The notes: generated by a model not told the origin, from the sequence alone. A stretch of DNA of 64,000 nucleotides from Porphyromonadaceae bacterium H1 (GCA_001653155.1 BDEJ01000001.1:32730-96729); one strand, 5' to 3'. Positions 10,746 through 19,891 are shown, numbered from the stretch's first letter. Numbers and translations are program-made.

Positions 10746-11002
10746 AGGGGTTGGCATGCAGAGCATCGGGGGAATACTCCCCCTTCTTGGGGATGCAAAT
10801 ATCTGTAAAGTTTTTGAAATGTACAAGCCTTTCGCAGCGCTTAGCGTCTTTCCTCGAGCCGAATAGATTTGTGTCTGCCTTGCTACAGCACGGGCTTTTG
10901 AGAAGACTTATAGCTTCAAATCAAAAAACGGAGAGCATGAAAGCCTCGGTCTAAGTAATCGAAATTGCGAAATGCTTTTTTACTCTAAGACCCTCTTAGC
11001 CC
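10746..11002. other. Divergent intergenic region between dusB and nusB
   Basis: About 260 bases between divergent genes. I see no ORF with family features, no tRNA and no strong hairpin. It must hold the dusB promoter, but the best -7-like match there is poor; the nusB promoter lies at its right end. Confidence 0.5.
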
Positions 11003-11032
11003 TTGCCATACACAAAAAAAGGCTTACCTTTG
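11003..11032 (+). promoter_or_regulatory. Promoter for nusB
   Basis: TTG at 11003-11005, a 19-base spacer, then TACCTTTG at 11025-11032, an excellent Bacteroidota promoter. It lies inside the open frame that extends upstream of nusB, so the ORF's first Met at 10972 cannot be the start and the ATG at 11065 is preferred. Confidence 0.8.
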
Positions 11033-11064
11033 TGGCGAATTTTACAAGCGTTCATTACCGTTCT

Positions 11065-12006
11065 ATGATTAATCGTACTTTAATACGGGTCAAAGCCCTG
11101 CAATTGCTTTACGCCTACTACAAAAGCGAAGCTAAAACCCTCAGCACACTCGAAAAGGAACTTGCCTTTAGTGTCGAAAAAACCTACGATCTCTATTTTT
11201 ATCTTCTCTCCTTGGCGGTAGAAATAACCCGATATGCCGAGCAGCGCATCGACGCACGCAGGCATAAGTTACGGCCGACATCAGAGGATCTCAATCCCAA
11301 TACCCGTTTTATCGACAACCGCTTCGTAGCGCAGCTCTCGAACAACGAAACCCTGAATAGCCAACTTGCTCAGAAAAAGCTTTCCTGGGCCGACCGCGGT
11401 GATATATTGAAAGAGCTTTTCCTTGAAATCGAAGCTTCGGATTTTTATGTCGAATACATGAGCGCCGACCCGACCAGCATCGACTATTCGGCCGACCGGG
11501 AACTCTGGCGCAAGATTTACAAGCGTGTTATCTTGGCAAATGAAAATCTCGACGATACTCTTGAAGAGGAAAATATATACTGGGCCGATGATGTGGAGGT
11601 TGTTATCAGTTTTGTAATCAAGACCGTTAAACGCTTCGATCCCGCCGCCGGAACCCAACAGGAACTGCTGCCCATGTATAAAGACCTCGACGATGCCGAG
11701 TACGGCCGGAAACTCCTTCGATATGCTATTGAAGACAGCGAAGAGTCGCTTCACCTGATCGATAAATACAGTCGTAACTGGGAACTTGAGCGCATTGCTT
11801 TTATGGATACCCTTATCATGCAACTTGCCTTGGCAGAGCTGAAGCACTTCCCGACCATACCCGTCAATGTTACCCTGAACGAATACATCGAAATTTCCAA
11901 AAGCTATAGCACCGATAAAAGTGCTGTTTTTATCAATGGAGTACTCGATAAGATTGTACAGGATTTGAAACAAGAGAACAAACTTATCAAAGCTGTTGTG
12001 TTCTGA
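11065..12006 (+). CDS. nusB: Transcription antitermination factor NusB, long form
   Basis: A 313-residue protein, about twice the length of E. coli NusB. The C-terminal part (about residues 200-310) is the helical NusB RNA-binding fold, with LRYAIEDSEE, RNWELERIAFMDTLIMQLALAEL and a YIEISKSYSTDKSAVFINGVLDKI segment typical of NusB. The N-terminal 190 residues, beginning MINRTLIRVKALQLLYAYY, form a helical extension common in Bacteroidota NusB. It acts with NusA/G/E at rRNA boxA sites. The gene stands alone, driven by its own promoter, and is convergent with rodA, whose stop codon lies 39 bases away. Confidence 0.92.
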   Translation: MINRTLIRVKALQLLYAYYKSEAKTLSTLEKELAFSVEKTYDLYFYLLSLAVEITRYAEQRIDARRHKLRPTSEDLNPNTRFIDNRFVAQLSNNETLNSQLAQKKLSWADRGDILKELFLEIEASDFYVEYMSADPTSIDYSADRELWRKIYKRVILANENLDDTLEEENIYWADDVEVVISFVIKTVKRFDPAAGTQQELLPMYKDLDDAEYGRKLLRYAIEDSEESLHLIDKYSRNWELERIAFMDTLIMQLALAELKHFPTIPVNVTLNEYIEISKSYSTDKSAVFINGVLDKIVQDLKQENKLIKAVVF

Positions 12007-12045
12007 TTTCCTTTCGACGAAAGGGAGTGTTATCCAGTCGTCTGC

Positions 12046-13506
12046 TTAGCGCATCGTCTCCATGCGTGCTGCGTCCAGGCGTAGCAAGATGAAGAGCAAG
12101 ATGGTAAAACCCCATAGCGAAGAGCCTCCGTAGCTGAAAAACGGTAAAGGTATCCCGATGACCGGTATCAAACCTACTACCATCCCAATATTTACCAGCA
12201 GGTGGAAGAAAAAAATACTTGCCACACAATAGGCATAGACTCGTGAAAATGCCTCGCGCTGTCGCTCAGCCAGAGTTAATATCCGCATTAAGAACAGCCA
12301 ATAGATAAGCAGCACGAGAAAAGAACCTACAAAGCCGTGCTCTTCACCTACGGTGCAGAAAATAAAGTCCGTATCTTGTTCGGGGACGTATTTCAATTTT
12401 GTCTGTGTACCGTTCAGGAAGCCTTTCCCATAAAGTCCACCGGAGCCTATGGCGATTTTTGATTGGTTTACGTTGTATCCTACACCAGCTGGGTCGTCTT
12501 CCATATTCAATAAAACTTTGATTCGCATTTGCTGGTGCGGTTGCAGTACTTTATTGAACAGATAACCCGATGAGAAGGAGAACATTACAAATACCGCTGC
12601 AAACAAGGCAATCAGCCAGTAAGCTTTATGCCGGAGCAGTACTTGTATCGCCAGACAGTAGAGGCAAGAGGCCAAAGTCAGGCATATGGCCACGTAGTTA
12701 TAGTTCAAACTCAAACCGGCTAAATTTAAACCCCAACAAAGCAGGCAGATTATCGTTATTCCACCCAGTAGCCACAGAGCTTCTTTTACGTGTTTTCGGA
12801 AAAAAGAAATGTAAATCAGCTCCAAAATCAAAATAATTCCCATGGCCAGTATCATGCCTAAGCTACCTTGTCCGCCGAATATTGCAACTTCACCAAAACG
12901 TATCACTACAACGAACAAAACAACCGCCAGCATACCCAGTAGCAGGATGAGTCCACTCATTCCCTCGCGGTAAAATACCAGAAAGAAAGCTGCAAATACC
13001 AAAGCCGATCCCGTTTCTTTCTGAAGTACGATAAGGGCAAAGGGAATGAAAATAACCAAGAGTAGAGGCATCATGTCTTTGATGCTTCTTAACTTGTAGT
13101 TGTACGCACTCATGATTTTTGCCAAAGTAAGCGAAGTGGCCACTTTCGCCAATTCGGCGGGCTGGAAACTTACGGGACCCAATACCAGCCAGGAACGCGA
13201 GCCTTTAATGTCCGGAGCCAGAAAAATGGTAGCTATCAGTAAGAGGATACTTGCTCCATACACCACATAGGCAAAAAGATTGTACATTCGATGTTCGACC
13301 AAAAGCAGCATGCCTCCTATACCCAAGGCCGTGAGAATCCAGATAAACTGTTTTCCGGCCCGCTGACTGAAATCGAAGATGGAGGTACTGTTTTCCAAAT
13401 CGTAACTTGCTCCGTAGATGCTGAACCATCCCATTGTTACCAGAATGAGGTAATAGGCCACTGTCAGCCAGTCCAATGCAAATTTGATCTTAGTAACGTT
13501 TTGCAT
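12046..13506 (-). CDS. rodA: RodA peptidoglycan glycosyltransferase (SEDS family)
   Basis: A 486-residue multi-pass membrane protein of the elongasome that polymerises lipid II together with PBP2. It has about ten or more hydrophobic segments and the SEDS signatures ETGSALVF, DFIFCTVGEEHGFVG and IPVIGIPLPFFSYGGSSL near the C-terminus. At 486 residues it is longer than the E. coli protein, with an extended central region normal for Bacteroidota. Its start overlaps the end of mrdA by 17 bases, so translation is coupled. It is the last gene of the purH-mreBCD-mrdA-rodA transcript. Confidence 0.95.
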   Translation of the reverse strand: MQNVTKIKFALDWLTVAYYLILVTMGWFSIYGASYDLENSTSIFDFSQRAGKQFIWILTALGIGGMLLLVEHRMYNLFAYVVYGASILLLIATIFLAPDIKGSRSWLVLGPVSFQPAELAKVATSLTLAKIMSAYNYKLRSIKDMMPLLLVIFIPFALIVLQKETGSALVFAAFFLVFYREGMSGLILLLGMLAVVLFVVVIRFGEVAIFGGQGSLGMILAMGIILILELIYISFFRKHVKEALWLLGGITIICLLCWGLNLAGLSLNYNYVAICLTLASCLYCLAIQVLLRHKAYWLIALFAAVFVMFSFSSGYLFNKVLQPHQQMRIKVLLNMEDDPAGVGYNVNQSKIAIGSGGLYGKGFLNGTQTKLKYVPEQDTDFIFCTVGEEHGFVGSFLVLLIYWLFLMRILTLAERQREAFSRVYAYCVASIFFFHLLVNIGMVVGLIPVIGIPLPFFSYGGSSLWGFTILLFILLRLDAARMETMR

Positions 13507-15328
13507 GAGGATTCAATACTGTATTTAACATGTGCTCCAGCATCCAAGTTCGCTCGATCTTACCTGTGAGGTACTGTTCGATAAGCAGGCTGGCGATGGG
13601 GGCAGCCCAAGTTGCTCCGAAACCCGCATTTTCCACAACGACGGCTACGGCTATTTTAGGGTCATCTTTGGGAGCAAAACCAATGTAGAGGGAGTGGTCC
13701 TTTCCGTGATTGTTCTCCACCGTTCCTGTTTTTCCACATAAAGCGATGCCCGGGATGTGTGCATAACGTCCCGTACCGAAAGTGCTAACGCGCTCCATAC
13801 CTTCTTTTACGATTTGGAAATGCTTCTTATCCACTCCAACGCTGTGTATCCGTTGTCGCATCGAATCCGAACGGTTTATGTGCGGAGTGATGTAGTAGCC
13901 TTCGTTCGCAATGCTTGCTGCTACGTTGGCTAACTGCAGAGGGGTGACTAAAATTTCACCTTGCCCGATAGCCAGCGAGCGGATGGTCAGACTGCGCCAT
14001 GCCGTTTTTTTCAGGTAACTTCGGTCGTAGAATGAGGTATCCGGCACATATCCCCGGCCTTGTTCGTAGAGGTCGGAATCCGGAAAGCGCTTTCCCAAAC
14101 CGAAGCGCTTTAAACCCTCGCTCCAAGCTGTATATGCTTCGCGGAAGTTGACGTTCTCGTTCCCGTATCCGTTCTTTTCCAAACTTGAACGGAAGGCGCC
14201 CCAAAAAAAAGGATTACAACTTTGTTCAATGGCATTCAGCAGGCTAACCGGCGAGCCGTGGAAGTGAGTGCAGGAGATGGGCAAACTGCCTTTCCCTCCA
14301 CAAGGGAAGTAAGATTTCTCGGTAATTCCACCCATCTGCAGGCAGATTAAGGCTTGTAAGGGTTTGAATGTAGATCCCGGGGAGTATTGTGCCTGTGTCG
14401 CACGATTCAACAAAGGCTTCATCGGGTCGTTAACCAGTTTTCGGTAGTTTTCCGAGCGTTGCCGTCCTACCAGTATCGATGGATCGAAAGTCGGATTTGA
14501 TACCAAGCTGAGTATTTCTCCCGTAGCGGGTTCGATGGCCACGATGCTGCCCATTTTTCCGTCCATTAACTTCTCGCCCAGCATCTGAAGCTGTATGTCG
14601 ATGGTTAGTTTCAGGTTTGAGCCTATTTTGGGTGCCAAGTCTTTCTTTCCGTCCTCGTAGCGCCCTTTGATGCGTCCTTTGGCATCGCGCAAGAGTATTT
14701 CTACGCCCTTTTCGCCTCTTAGCTGCTTTTCGTAGGTGTATTCGATACCGTCACGTCCGGCGTAGTCGCCCTGTTTGTAGTAACTGTCCTGTGCGATCAT
14801 TCGAGGCGATACCTCACCGATGCTTCCCAGCAGATGTGCCGCCGCCGGGTAGCTGTATTCTCGCAGTGTCCGATTTTGTATGTAGAAGCCCCGGTATTTG
14901 TAGATAAACTGTTGCATGGTCGCTATGTCCTCTGCACTCAGTTGTGTCATGAAAACCTGTGGAGTATAGGAGGAATAGCCTTTATTTTTCTTGCGATCTT
15001 TAATCTCGATCAGCCTTTGGGCGAAGTATTCCCGGGTAATATTGAGGTCTTTACATAAGGATAAAGTGTCCAGATTTTCTATCTCACGCATGATAAGCAT
15101 GATGTCGTAAGCCGGTTTATTATACACAAGGAGCTTTTCATTCCGGTCGTATATCAGCCCTCGAGGCGGGTATTGGGTTTTGTATAAAAAGGCATTGCTC
15201 TCGGCTCCCTCCTTATATTTGTCGTCTAATATCTGGATTGTAAACAGACGGACGATGTAGATGAGCACCACTGCCGAAATGACGACAGCAATGATATACC
15301 TCCTGTTTTGAAGCGTATCGTTAATCAT
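13490..15328 (-). CDS. mrdA: Penicillin-binding protein 2 (elongation transpeptidase)
   Basis: A 612-residue class B PBP that cross-links peptidoglycan during cell elongation. One N-terminal TM helix (about residues 11-30) is followed by the pedestal/dimerisation domain (PPRGLIYDRNEKLL). The transpeptidase domain has the active-site SxxK in SPGSTFKP near residue 320, the SxN triad as SCN and the KTG motif in CGKTGTVEN. It sits between mreD (6 bases upstream) and rodA (17-base overlap), the conserved elongasome order. Length is normal for the family. Confidence 0.95.
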   Translation of the reverse strand: MINDTLQNRRYIIAVVISAVVLIYIVRLFTIQILDDKYKEGAESNAFLYKTQYPPRGLIYDRNEKLLVYNKPAYDIMLIMREIENLDTLSLCKDLNITREYFAQRLIEIKDRKKNKGYSSYTPQVFMTQLSAEDIATMQQFIYKYRGFYIQNRTLREYSYPAAAHLLGSIGEVSPRMIAQDSYYKQGDYAGRDGIEYTYEKQLRGEKGVEILLRDAKGRIKGRYEDGKKDLAPKIGSNLKLTIDIQLQMLGEKLMDGKMGSIVAIEPATGEILSLVSNPTFDPSILVGRQRSENYRKLVNDPMKPLLNRATQAQYSPGSTFKPLQALICLQMGGITEKSYFPCGGKGSLPISCTHFHGSPVSLLNAIEQSCNPFFWGAFRSSLEKNGYGNENVNFREAYTAWSEGLKRFGLGKRFPDSDLYEQGRGYVPDTSFYDRSYLKKTAWRSLTIRSLAIGQGEILVTPLQLANVAASIANEGYYITPHINRSDSMRQRIHSVGVDKKHFQIVKEGMERVSTFGTGRYAHIPGIALCGKTGTVENNHGKDHSLYIGFAPKDDPKIAVAVVVENAGFGATWAAPIASLLIEQYLTGKIERTWMLEHMLNTVLNPHAKRY

Positions 15329-15334
15329 GCTCGT

Positions 15335-15835
15335 TTACTCCTTTTTGAGAACTTGTATGGCAAGCAGCAGCAATACGCTCACCAGCCAGCTGAGCAGCAT
15401 GCGAAGCAAGAGATTGCTGAAATCGATCCAGTTGAAAGCCTCCATGCCGAATAGGGTGGCATGATGAATCAGCACGAGAGGAAGCATATATTTTAAATAA
15501 TCGGCAATCCCGAATGTTCGCAACGAAGGGCTGTAGTTGCTTCCTTCTTCGTGCAAAGAAACAAAAAGCTTGATGGCAGGCTGTCTAAGGAAGGCCATGA
15601 GTACCGTGGCAAAGGCATGCAGCCCCATTGTATTTGAAAATATGTCGATGCTTATGCCCAATACGAAAGCCAATATCAGCTCGAGCCAGCGCGGCGTACC
15701 GAGAGGCAGGGAAAGGATAAAAAGAACGTACAAATATGGACAGATGTATCCTAAGAAATGAATGTTGTTCAGCACCAATACCTGTAAAAGTACGAGTGAG
15801 ACGAAGCGTAATATGTTTTGTAGAATTACCGGCAT
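15335..15835 (-). CDS. mreD: Rod shape-determining protein MreD
   Basis: A 166-residue integral membrane protein with about five hydrophobic segments and almost no soluble domain. It matches the small, poorly conserved MreD family (LPLGTPRWLELILAFVLGISIDIFSNTMGLHAFATV). It links MreB filaments and MreC to the wall synthases. Its ATG abuts the mreC stop codon exactly, and mrdA follows after 6 bases. The identification rests as much on this position as on sequence. Confidence 0.9.
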   Translation of the reverse strand: MPVILQNILRFVSLVLLQVLVLNNIHFLGYICPYLYVLFILSLPLGTPRWLELILAFVLGISIDIFSNTMGLHAFATVLMAFLRQPAIKLFVSLHEEGSNYSPSLRTFGIADYLKYMLPLVLIHHATLFGMEAFNWIDFSNLLLRMLLSWLVSVLLLLAIQVLKKE

Positions 15836-16672
15836 TTATTCTTCAGCTGTGTCTTCTAATTTCTTTTGTTCCGTATAATTCAAGTAGCGGATAATATTAA
15901 CGTAGGAGATTGTACGGAAATTAACCGCGAGTTTTACCGAGATATTGAAGTAAGGGCTGCTGTCGTCAAGTCTGTAGTCGTCCACAACTCCGACCATGAT
16001 TCCGGCCGGAAAGACTGAAGTCAAACCACTGGTTATGATGGTATCGCCTTTCATAACATTCACGTGGCGAGCAATGTCTCCCATGTTGGCATAACGGTAG
16101 TCCTCGCCTTTCCAAACGAGGGGACCACTGTAATTACTGCGTTTGAATTTGACGTTCAGTTGCAGCATGGGATTTAAAATCGGGATAACTGTTGCAAAAT
16201 GCTTGCTCACCGTTTTCACAATACCCACAACGCCGTCTTTATTAATCACTCCCATGTCCGGACGTACCCCTTCTTCCCAGCCTTTGTTCAAGGTTATATA
16301 GTTTTGCACCCGGTTCGTCGTGTTCCCAATTACGTTGGCCGAGATGTACAGACATTCCTGCTCGGGAGGAATTGTTATTGAGGAGTAATTCTCCTGTTCG
16401 ATTGAGGCAAGCCGTGTTTGAAGTATTGAAAGCCTGTTTCTCAGCTGGGTGTTCTCTTGGGATAAATCCCGGTTGATTGAAGCTAAGCTAAAAAACTCTT
16501 CAACCGAGCTGACGGCTTGCAATAAGCCGGAAACAAAGGAATTGCTTGATGATAGAAACACGCTACGCTGGTAGCTCCGATTTTCTATAATAAGGGCAAG
16601 CGATGCTAATTCCAAAGCAATAAAAAGAAAAACAACGCTGTACTTTATTAAGAAATTAATCAGGTTTTTCAT
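15836..16672 (-). CDS. mreC: Rod shape-determining protein MreC
   Basis: A 278-residue bitopic protein: an N-terminal TM helix (about residues 9-29), a coiled coil (about 65-95, NRDLSQENTQLRNRLSILQTRL as separate heptads), then the periplasmic beta domain with VIGNTTNRVQNYITLNKGWEEGVRPDMGV and GDTIITSGLTSVFPAGIMVG, both typical of MreC. It bridges MreB/MreD and PBP2. An 80-base gap containing a hairpin separates it from mreB upstream; mreD follows directly. Confidence 0.95.
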   Translation of the reverse strand: MKNLINFLIKYSVVFLFIALELASLALIIENRSYQRSVFLSSSNSFVSGLLQAVSSVEEFFSLASINRDLSQENTQLRNRLSILQTRLASIEQENYSSITIPPEQECLYISANVIGNTTNRVQNYITLNKGWEEGVRPDMGVINKDGVVGIVKTVSKHFATVIPILNPMLQLNVKFKRSNYSGPLVWKGEDYRYANMGDIARHVNVMKGDTIITSGLTSVFPAGIMVGVVDDYRLDDSSPYFNISVKLAVNFRTISYVNIIRYLNYTEQKKLEDTAEE

Positions 16673-16708
16673 GCCATTCCTGCCGAAGTGTCTTGAGAGA
16701 ATATGACG

Positions 16709-16738
16709 AGCAGCAGATGAACGATTTCTTCTGCTGCT
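16709..16738 (-). other. Hairpin in the mreB-mreC intergenic gap
   Basis: Arms AGCAGCAGA (16709-16717) and TCTGCTGCT (16730-16738) form a 9-bp stem with a 12-base loop in the 80-base gap. On the minus strand it is not followed by a T-run, so it does not look like a full terminator. It could stabilise or partially attenuate the mreB message relative to mreC. Confidence 0.5.
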
Positions 16739-16752
16739 TTTATTTTCTCATT

Positions 16753-17772
16753 TTAACGGATTAAGAAGGAGAAACGGTCTGCATTTTTGAGAGCGATTCC
16801 CGTCCCGCGGGCAACAGCGCGAAGCGGATCTTCCGCGATATGGAAATCGATATTCAGTTTGTCGGACAAGCGCTTGTCGAGTCCTCGTAAAAGAGCCCCG
16901 CCTCCGGCCAGATAAACGCCTCGTTGGACAATATCGGTATAGAGTTCAGGAGGTGTTTGTTCCAAGGCGCTCAATATGGCTGTTTCGATTTTCGAGATGG
17001 ATTTCTCCAGACAATGGGCTATCTCTTGATATGAAACAGGCACTTCCATCGGTAAGGAAGTCATTCTGTTCGGTCCTCGAACGATGTAGTCTTCAGGGGC
17101 ATCCTCCAGATCGGTCAGCGCGGATCCGGCATTTATTTTTATCATCTCGGCGGTACGCTCTCCCACTTTCAGGTTGTGCATACGTCCCATATATTCAATG
17201 ATATCCATCGTGAAGTCATCTCCTGCGATACGTATCGACTTGTTGGAGACGATACCGCCCAATGATATAACAGCAATCTCGGTAGTACCTCCACCGATAT
17301 CCACAATCATACATCCGGTAGGGGCTTCTACGTCAATGCCGATACCAATCGCAGCAGCCATCGGTTCGTAAATCATGTACACTTCGCGTCCTCCTGCGTG
17401 CTCCGACGAGTCGCGTACGGCACGAAGTTCCACTTCCGTACTGCCCGAAGGGATGCATACAACCATTTTCAGCATGGGGGAAAAGAGGCGGTGTTTGGAA
17501 GGAATCATTTTTATCAATCCGCGTATCATCAGCTCGGCCGCATGGAAGTCGGCGATCACTCCATCGCGCAAAGGGCGTACGGTGCGGATTCCCTCGTTTT
17601 CCTTCCCCTGCATCTGCCGCGCTCGTTCGCCGACGGCAATCAGTCGGTCAGTGCGTTTGTCGAGGGCGACCACGGAGGGTTCATCGACTACTATTTTGTC
17701 GTTATGGATGATGATGGTATTGGCAGTTCCTAAGTCGATGGCTATTTCTTGTGTGAATGAAAACAGTCCCAT
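16753..17772 (-). CDS. mreB: Rod shape-determining actin MreB
   Basis: A 339-residue bacterial actin that organises lateral wall synthesis at the inner membrane. ATP-binding motifs are visible: phosphate-1 in IDLGTANTIIIH near the N-terminus, phosphate-2 in IVDIGGGTTEIAVISLGG near residue 155, and the adenosine motif VYLAGGGALLRGLD near residue 285. Length equals the family norm. It follows purH after 29 bases without its own recognisable promoter, so it is read from the purH promoter. Confidence 0.97.
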   Translation of the reverse strand: MGLFSFTQEIAIDLGTANTIIIHNDKIVVDEPSVVALDKRTDRLIAVGERARQMQGKENEGIRTVRPLRDGVIADFHAAELMIRGLIKMIPSKHRLFSPMLKMVVCIPSGSTEVELRAVRDSSEHAGGREVYMIYEPMAAAIGIGIDVEAPTGCMIVDIGGGTTEIAVISLGGIVSNKSIRIAGDDFTMDIIEYMGRMHNLKVGERTAEMIKINAGSALTDLEDAPEDYIVRGPNRMTSLPMEVPVSYQEIAHCLEKSISKIETAILSALEQTPPELYTDIVQRGVYLAGGGALLRGLDKRLSDKLNIDFHIAEDPLRAVARGTGIALKNADRFSFLIR

Positions 17773-17801
17773 AAATATTGTTGCTTTGTGTTAGATTGTA
17801 G

Positions 17802-19322
17802 TTAATGCTTAAAATGGCGGTATCCGGTTACGGCCATCGAAAGTCCGTTTGCGTTGCAGGCATCGATGGATTTTTGATCGTTGATGGATCCGCCGGGCTG
17901 AACGATACTCTGAATACCTGCTTTCGATGCTATCTCCACGCAGTCGGGGAAGGGGAAGAAAGCGTCCGATGCCATTACTGCCCCTTGTAGGTCGAATCCG
18001 AAATGCTTAGCCTTGGCAATGGCTTGTTCCAAAGCGTCTACGCGGGAGGTCTGTCCCACGCCACTGGCACACATTTGTTTGTTCTTTGCCAATACGATAG
18101 CGTTTGATTTTGTGTGCTTTACTATTTTGTTTGCAAATAGCATGTCTTCCTGCTCCCGCTCCGAAGCTTGGTGTTCGGTTACATTTTTCAGATCATTGCG
18201 GGTCTCGCTTTGTCTGTCTTTGTCTTGCAGCAGCACCCCGTTGAGTACGGAGCGGAATTGAATCTGCTTGTGCGGCTCATTTTTCTGTATGAGTATGATA
18301 CGGTTTTTCTTTTGAGAAAGAATTTCGAGAGCTTCTAAATCGTAATCGGGAGCAATGATGATTTCAAAGAAGATTTTGTTAATCTCCTCAGCCGTTTCCT
18401 GGTCTATTACGGCGTTGGTTATCAATACGCCCCCGAAAGCTGACACCGGATCGCCTGCCAAGGCGTCTTTCCAGGCTTCGAGTATGCTTTTGCGGGAAGC
18501 TATGCCGCAGGCGTTGTTGTGTTTGAGGATTGCGAAAGTTATCTCGTCTTCGAAGTCGGCAATCAGGTTGAGGGCAGCATCGATGTCGAGCAAGTTGTTG
18601 TAGGATATCTCTTTGCCTTGCAACTGTTCGAACATCTTTTCGAATTCGCCAAAGAATATGCCTTTTTGATGAGGATTCTCTCCGTAGCGAAGTACCTTGG
18701 CATTGTTGGCTGCCACCCGCAGGGCGGAAAACTCTCCGTTGTCGAAGTAGTTGAAGATTGCGGCGTCGTAACGAGAAGATACAGCGAAAGCTTCTTTGGC
18801 AAACCAGCGGCGTTCTTCGAGTGTTGTCTCGGCTCCGTTTTCGCTGAGAATATGCAGAAATGGCTCATATTGGGCTTGTGATGCTACGATGACTACATCT
18901 TCAAAATTTTTCGCTCCGGCACGGATGAGGGATATGCCCCCAATATCGATTTTTTCGATAATATCGGCCTCACAAGCACCCGAAGCAAGCGTTGCCTCGA
19001 AAGGATAAAGATCGACAATAACGAGGTCTATCTCCGGAATCTCGTAGTGCCCCATTTCGTTCCGATCATCGGAGGAAGTGCGGCGTCCGAGGATGCCGCC
19101 GAAAATTTTCGGATGCAGCGTCTTCACGCGTCCGCCTAAAATGGAGGGGTAGGAGCTTAGATCTTCTACTGCCAAACAACTTATTCCGAGGGATTCTATG
19201 AAGGCCTTTGTGCCGCCGGTGGAGATAAATTCAACTCCCGCCTCGTGGAGTTTCTTTACTATAACGTCTAAGTTCTCTTTATGATAGACGGATATGAGAG
19301 CTCGTTTTATCTGTTTTTTCAC
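17802..19322 (-). CDS. purH: Bifunctional AICAR formyltransferase / IMP cyclohydrolase
   Basis: A 506-residue enzyme of the last two steps of de novo IMP synthesis. The N-terminal MGS-like cyclohydrolase domain has EFISTGGTKAFIESLGI and VEDLSSYPSILGGRVKTLHPKIFGG. The C-terminal transformylase carries KHNNACGIA and VMASDAFFPFPDCVE. I place the start at a GTG (19322, MKKQIKRALISVYHKE) because the upstream TTG at 19385 is itself the -33 element of the promoter at 19355-19385. It heads the operon with mreBCD-mrdA-rodA. Confidence 0.95.
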   Translation of the reverse strand: MKKQIKRALISVYHKENLDVIVKKLHEAGVEFISTGGTKAFIESLGISCLAVEDLSSYPSILGGRVKTLHPKIFGGILGRRTSSDDRNEMGHYEIPEIDLVIVDLYPFEATLASGACEADIIEKIDIGGISLIRAGAKNFEDVVIVASQAQYEPFLHILSENGAETTLEERRWFAKEAFAVSSRYDAAIFNYFDNGEFSALRVAANNAKVLRYGENPHQKGIFFGEFEKMFEQLQGKEISYNNLLDIDAALNLIADFEDEITFAILKHNNACGIASRKSILEAWKDALAGDPVSAFGGVLITNAVIDQETAEEINKIFFEIIIAPDYDLEALEILSQKKNRIILIQKNEPHKQIQFRSVLNGVLLQDKDRQSETRNDLKNVTEHQASEREQEDMLFANKIVKHTKSNAIVLAKNKQMCASGVGQTSRVDALEQAIAKAKHFGFDLQGAVMASDAFFPFPDCVEIASKAGIQSIVQPGGSINDQKSIDACNANGLSMAVTGYRHFKH

Positions 19323-19354
19323 AATGTGCTTTCTGCTTGTTGTTAGTGAAGTTG

Positions 19355-19385
19355 CAAAACTACAAAAAACATTCGTTTCGTCCAA
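19355..19385 (-). promoter_or_regulatory. Promoter for the purH-mreBCD-mrdA-rodA operon
   Basis: Read on the minus strand: TTG (19385-19383), 20-base spacer, TAGTTTTG (19362-19355). The predicted transcript starts near 19348, 26 bases before the GTG of purH. No other good promoter was found before rodA. Confidence 0.75.
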
Positions 19386-19442
19386 TAAGCTAACTTGTGA
19401 TTTTCAGTAAGAAAAGGAGGAAATACTGGGTTGAGGCATAAA

Positions 19443-19473
19443 AAACGGGCAATAAGTCTTACTTACTGCCCGT
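19443..19473 (-). terminator. Intrinsic terminator after rpmE
   Basis: Arms AACGGGCA and TGCCCGTT, with an inner TAAGT/ACTTA extension, form a strong stem. On the minus strand it is followed by TTTTTTAT. It lies 31 bases after the rpmE stop and separates it from purH. Confidence 0.85.
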
Positions 19474-19503
19474 TAGAATGCCTGTAGCTTGTTTTTTTAA
19501 CAT

Positions 19504-19764
19504 TTATTTCTTGGCTTCGCCTCTTTTAGCATAGCGATTCAAGAATTTGTCTACCCGTCCTGCCGTATCTACCAGCTTGGATTTACCGGTGTAAAAGGGG
19601 TGCGACGAGTTTGAAATTTCGAGCTTAACCAAAGGATAGGTTATTCCGTCGATTTCTACAGTTTCTTTGGCTGCTACGGTAGAACGAGAGATGAATGTGT
19701 CGCCGTTGGACATGTCTCTAAAAGCTACCGGACGATAATTTTCGGGATGAATTCCGCTTTTCAT
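19504..19764 (-). CDS. rpmE2: 50S ribosomal protein L31, type B (zinc-independent)
   Basis: An 86-residue L31 with the type B features: MKSGIHPENYRPVAFRDMSNG, SNSSHPFYTGK and DKFLNRYAKR. No CxxC pair is present, so it does not bind zinc. The gene is monocistronic, between its own promoter (19862-19891) with a structured leader and a terminator (19443-19473). Confidence 0.95.
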   Translation of the reverse strand: MKSGIHPENYRPVAFRDMSNGDTFISRSTVAAKETVEIDGITYPLVKLEISNSSHPFYTGKSKLVDTAGRVDKFLNRYAKRGEAKK

Positions 19765-19809
19765 ATGATTCTGTTTTTTTGAGTTACGTTTTTTCTTCCT
19801 GTTACTCTC

Positions 19810-19833
19810 CTGTCCCGGAGAACCGGCCGACAG
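19810..19833 (-). promoter_or_regulatory. Structured leader hairpin upstream of rpmE
   Basis: The roughly 90-base rpmE leader contains a stem of CTGTC/GACAG stacked on CCGG/CCGG with a 2-base bulge and a 4-base loop (TTCT on the minus strand). It ends about 45 bases before the ATG. L31 leaders in other phyla carry autoregulatory structures, so a protein-binding leader is plausible, but I do not recognise this one. Confidence 0.45.
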
Positions 19834-19861
19834 AGAACTACCTGCTGTAGTTTTGGGCTTG

Positions 19862-19891
19862 CAAAGGTAGAAAATCTATTTTAATAATCAA
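19862..19891 (-). promoter_or_regulatory. Promoter for rpmE
   Basis: Minus strand TTG (19891-19889), 19-base spacer, TACCTTTG (19869-19862). Excellent match to the Bacteroidota pattern; transcript start predicted near 19855. Confidence 0.8.

Noticed and set aside
12010..12024. CCTTTCG-A-CGAAAGG palindrome between convergent nusB and rodA
   Set aside because: The usable stem is about 5 bp and no T-run follows in either direction, so I do not call it a terminator.
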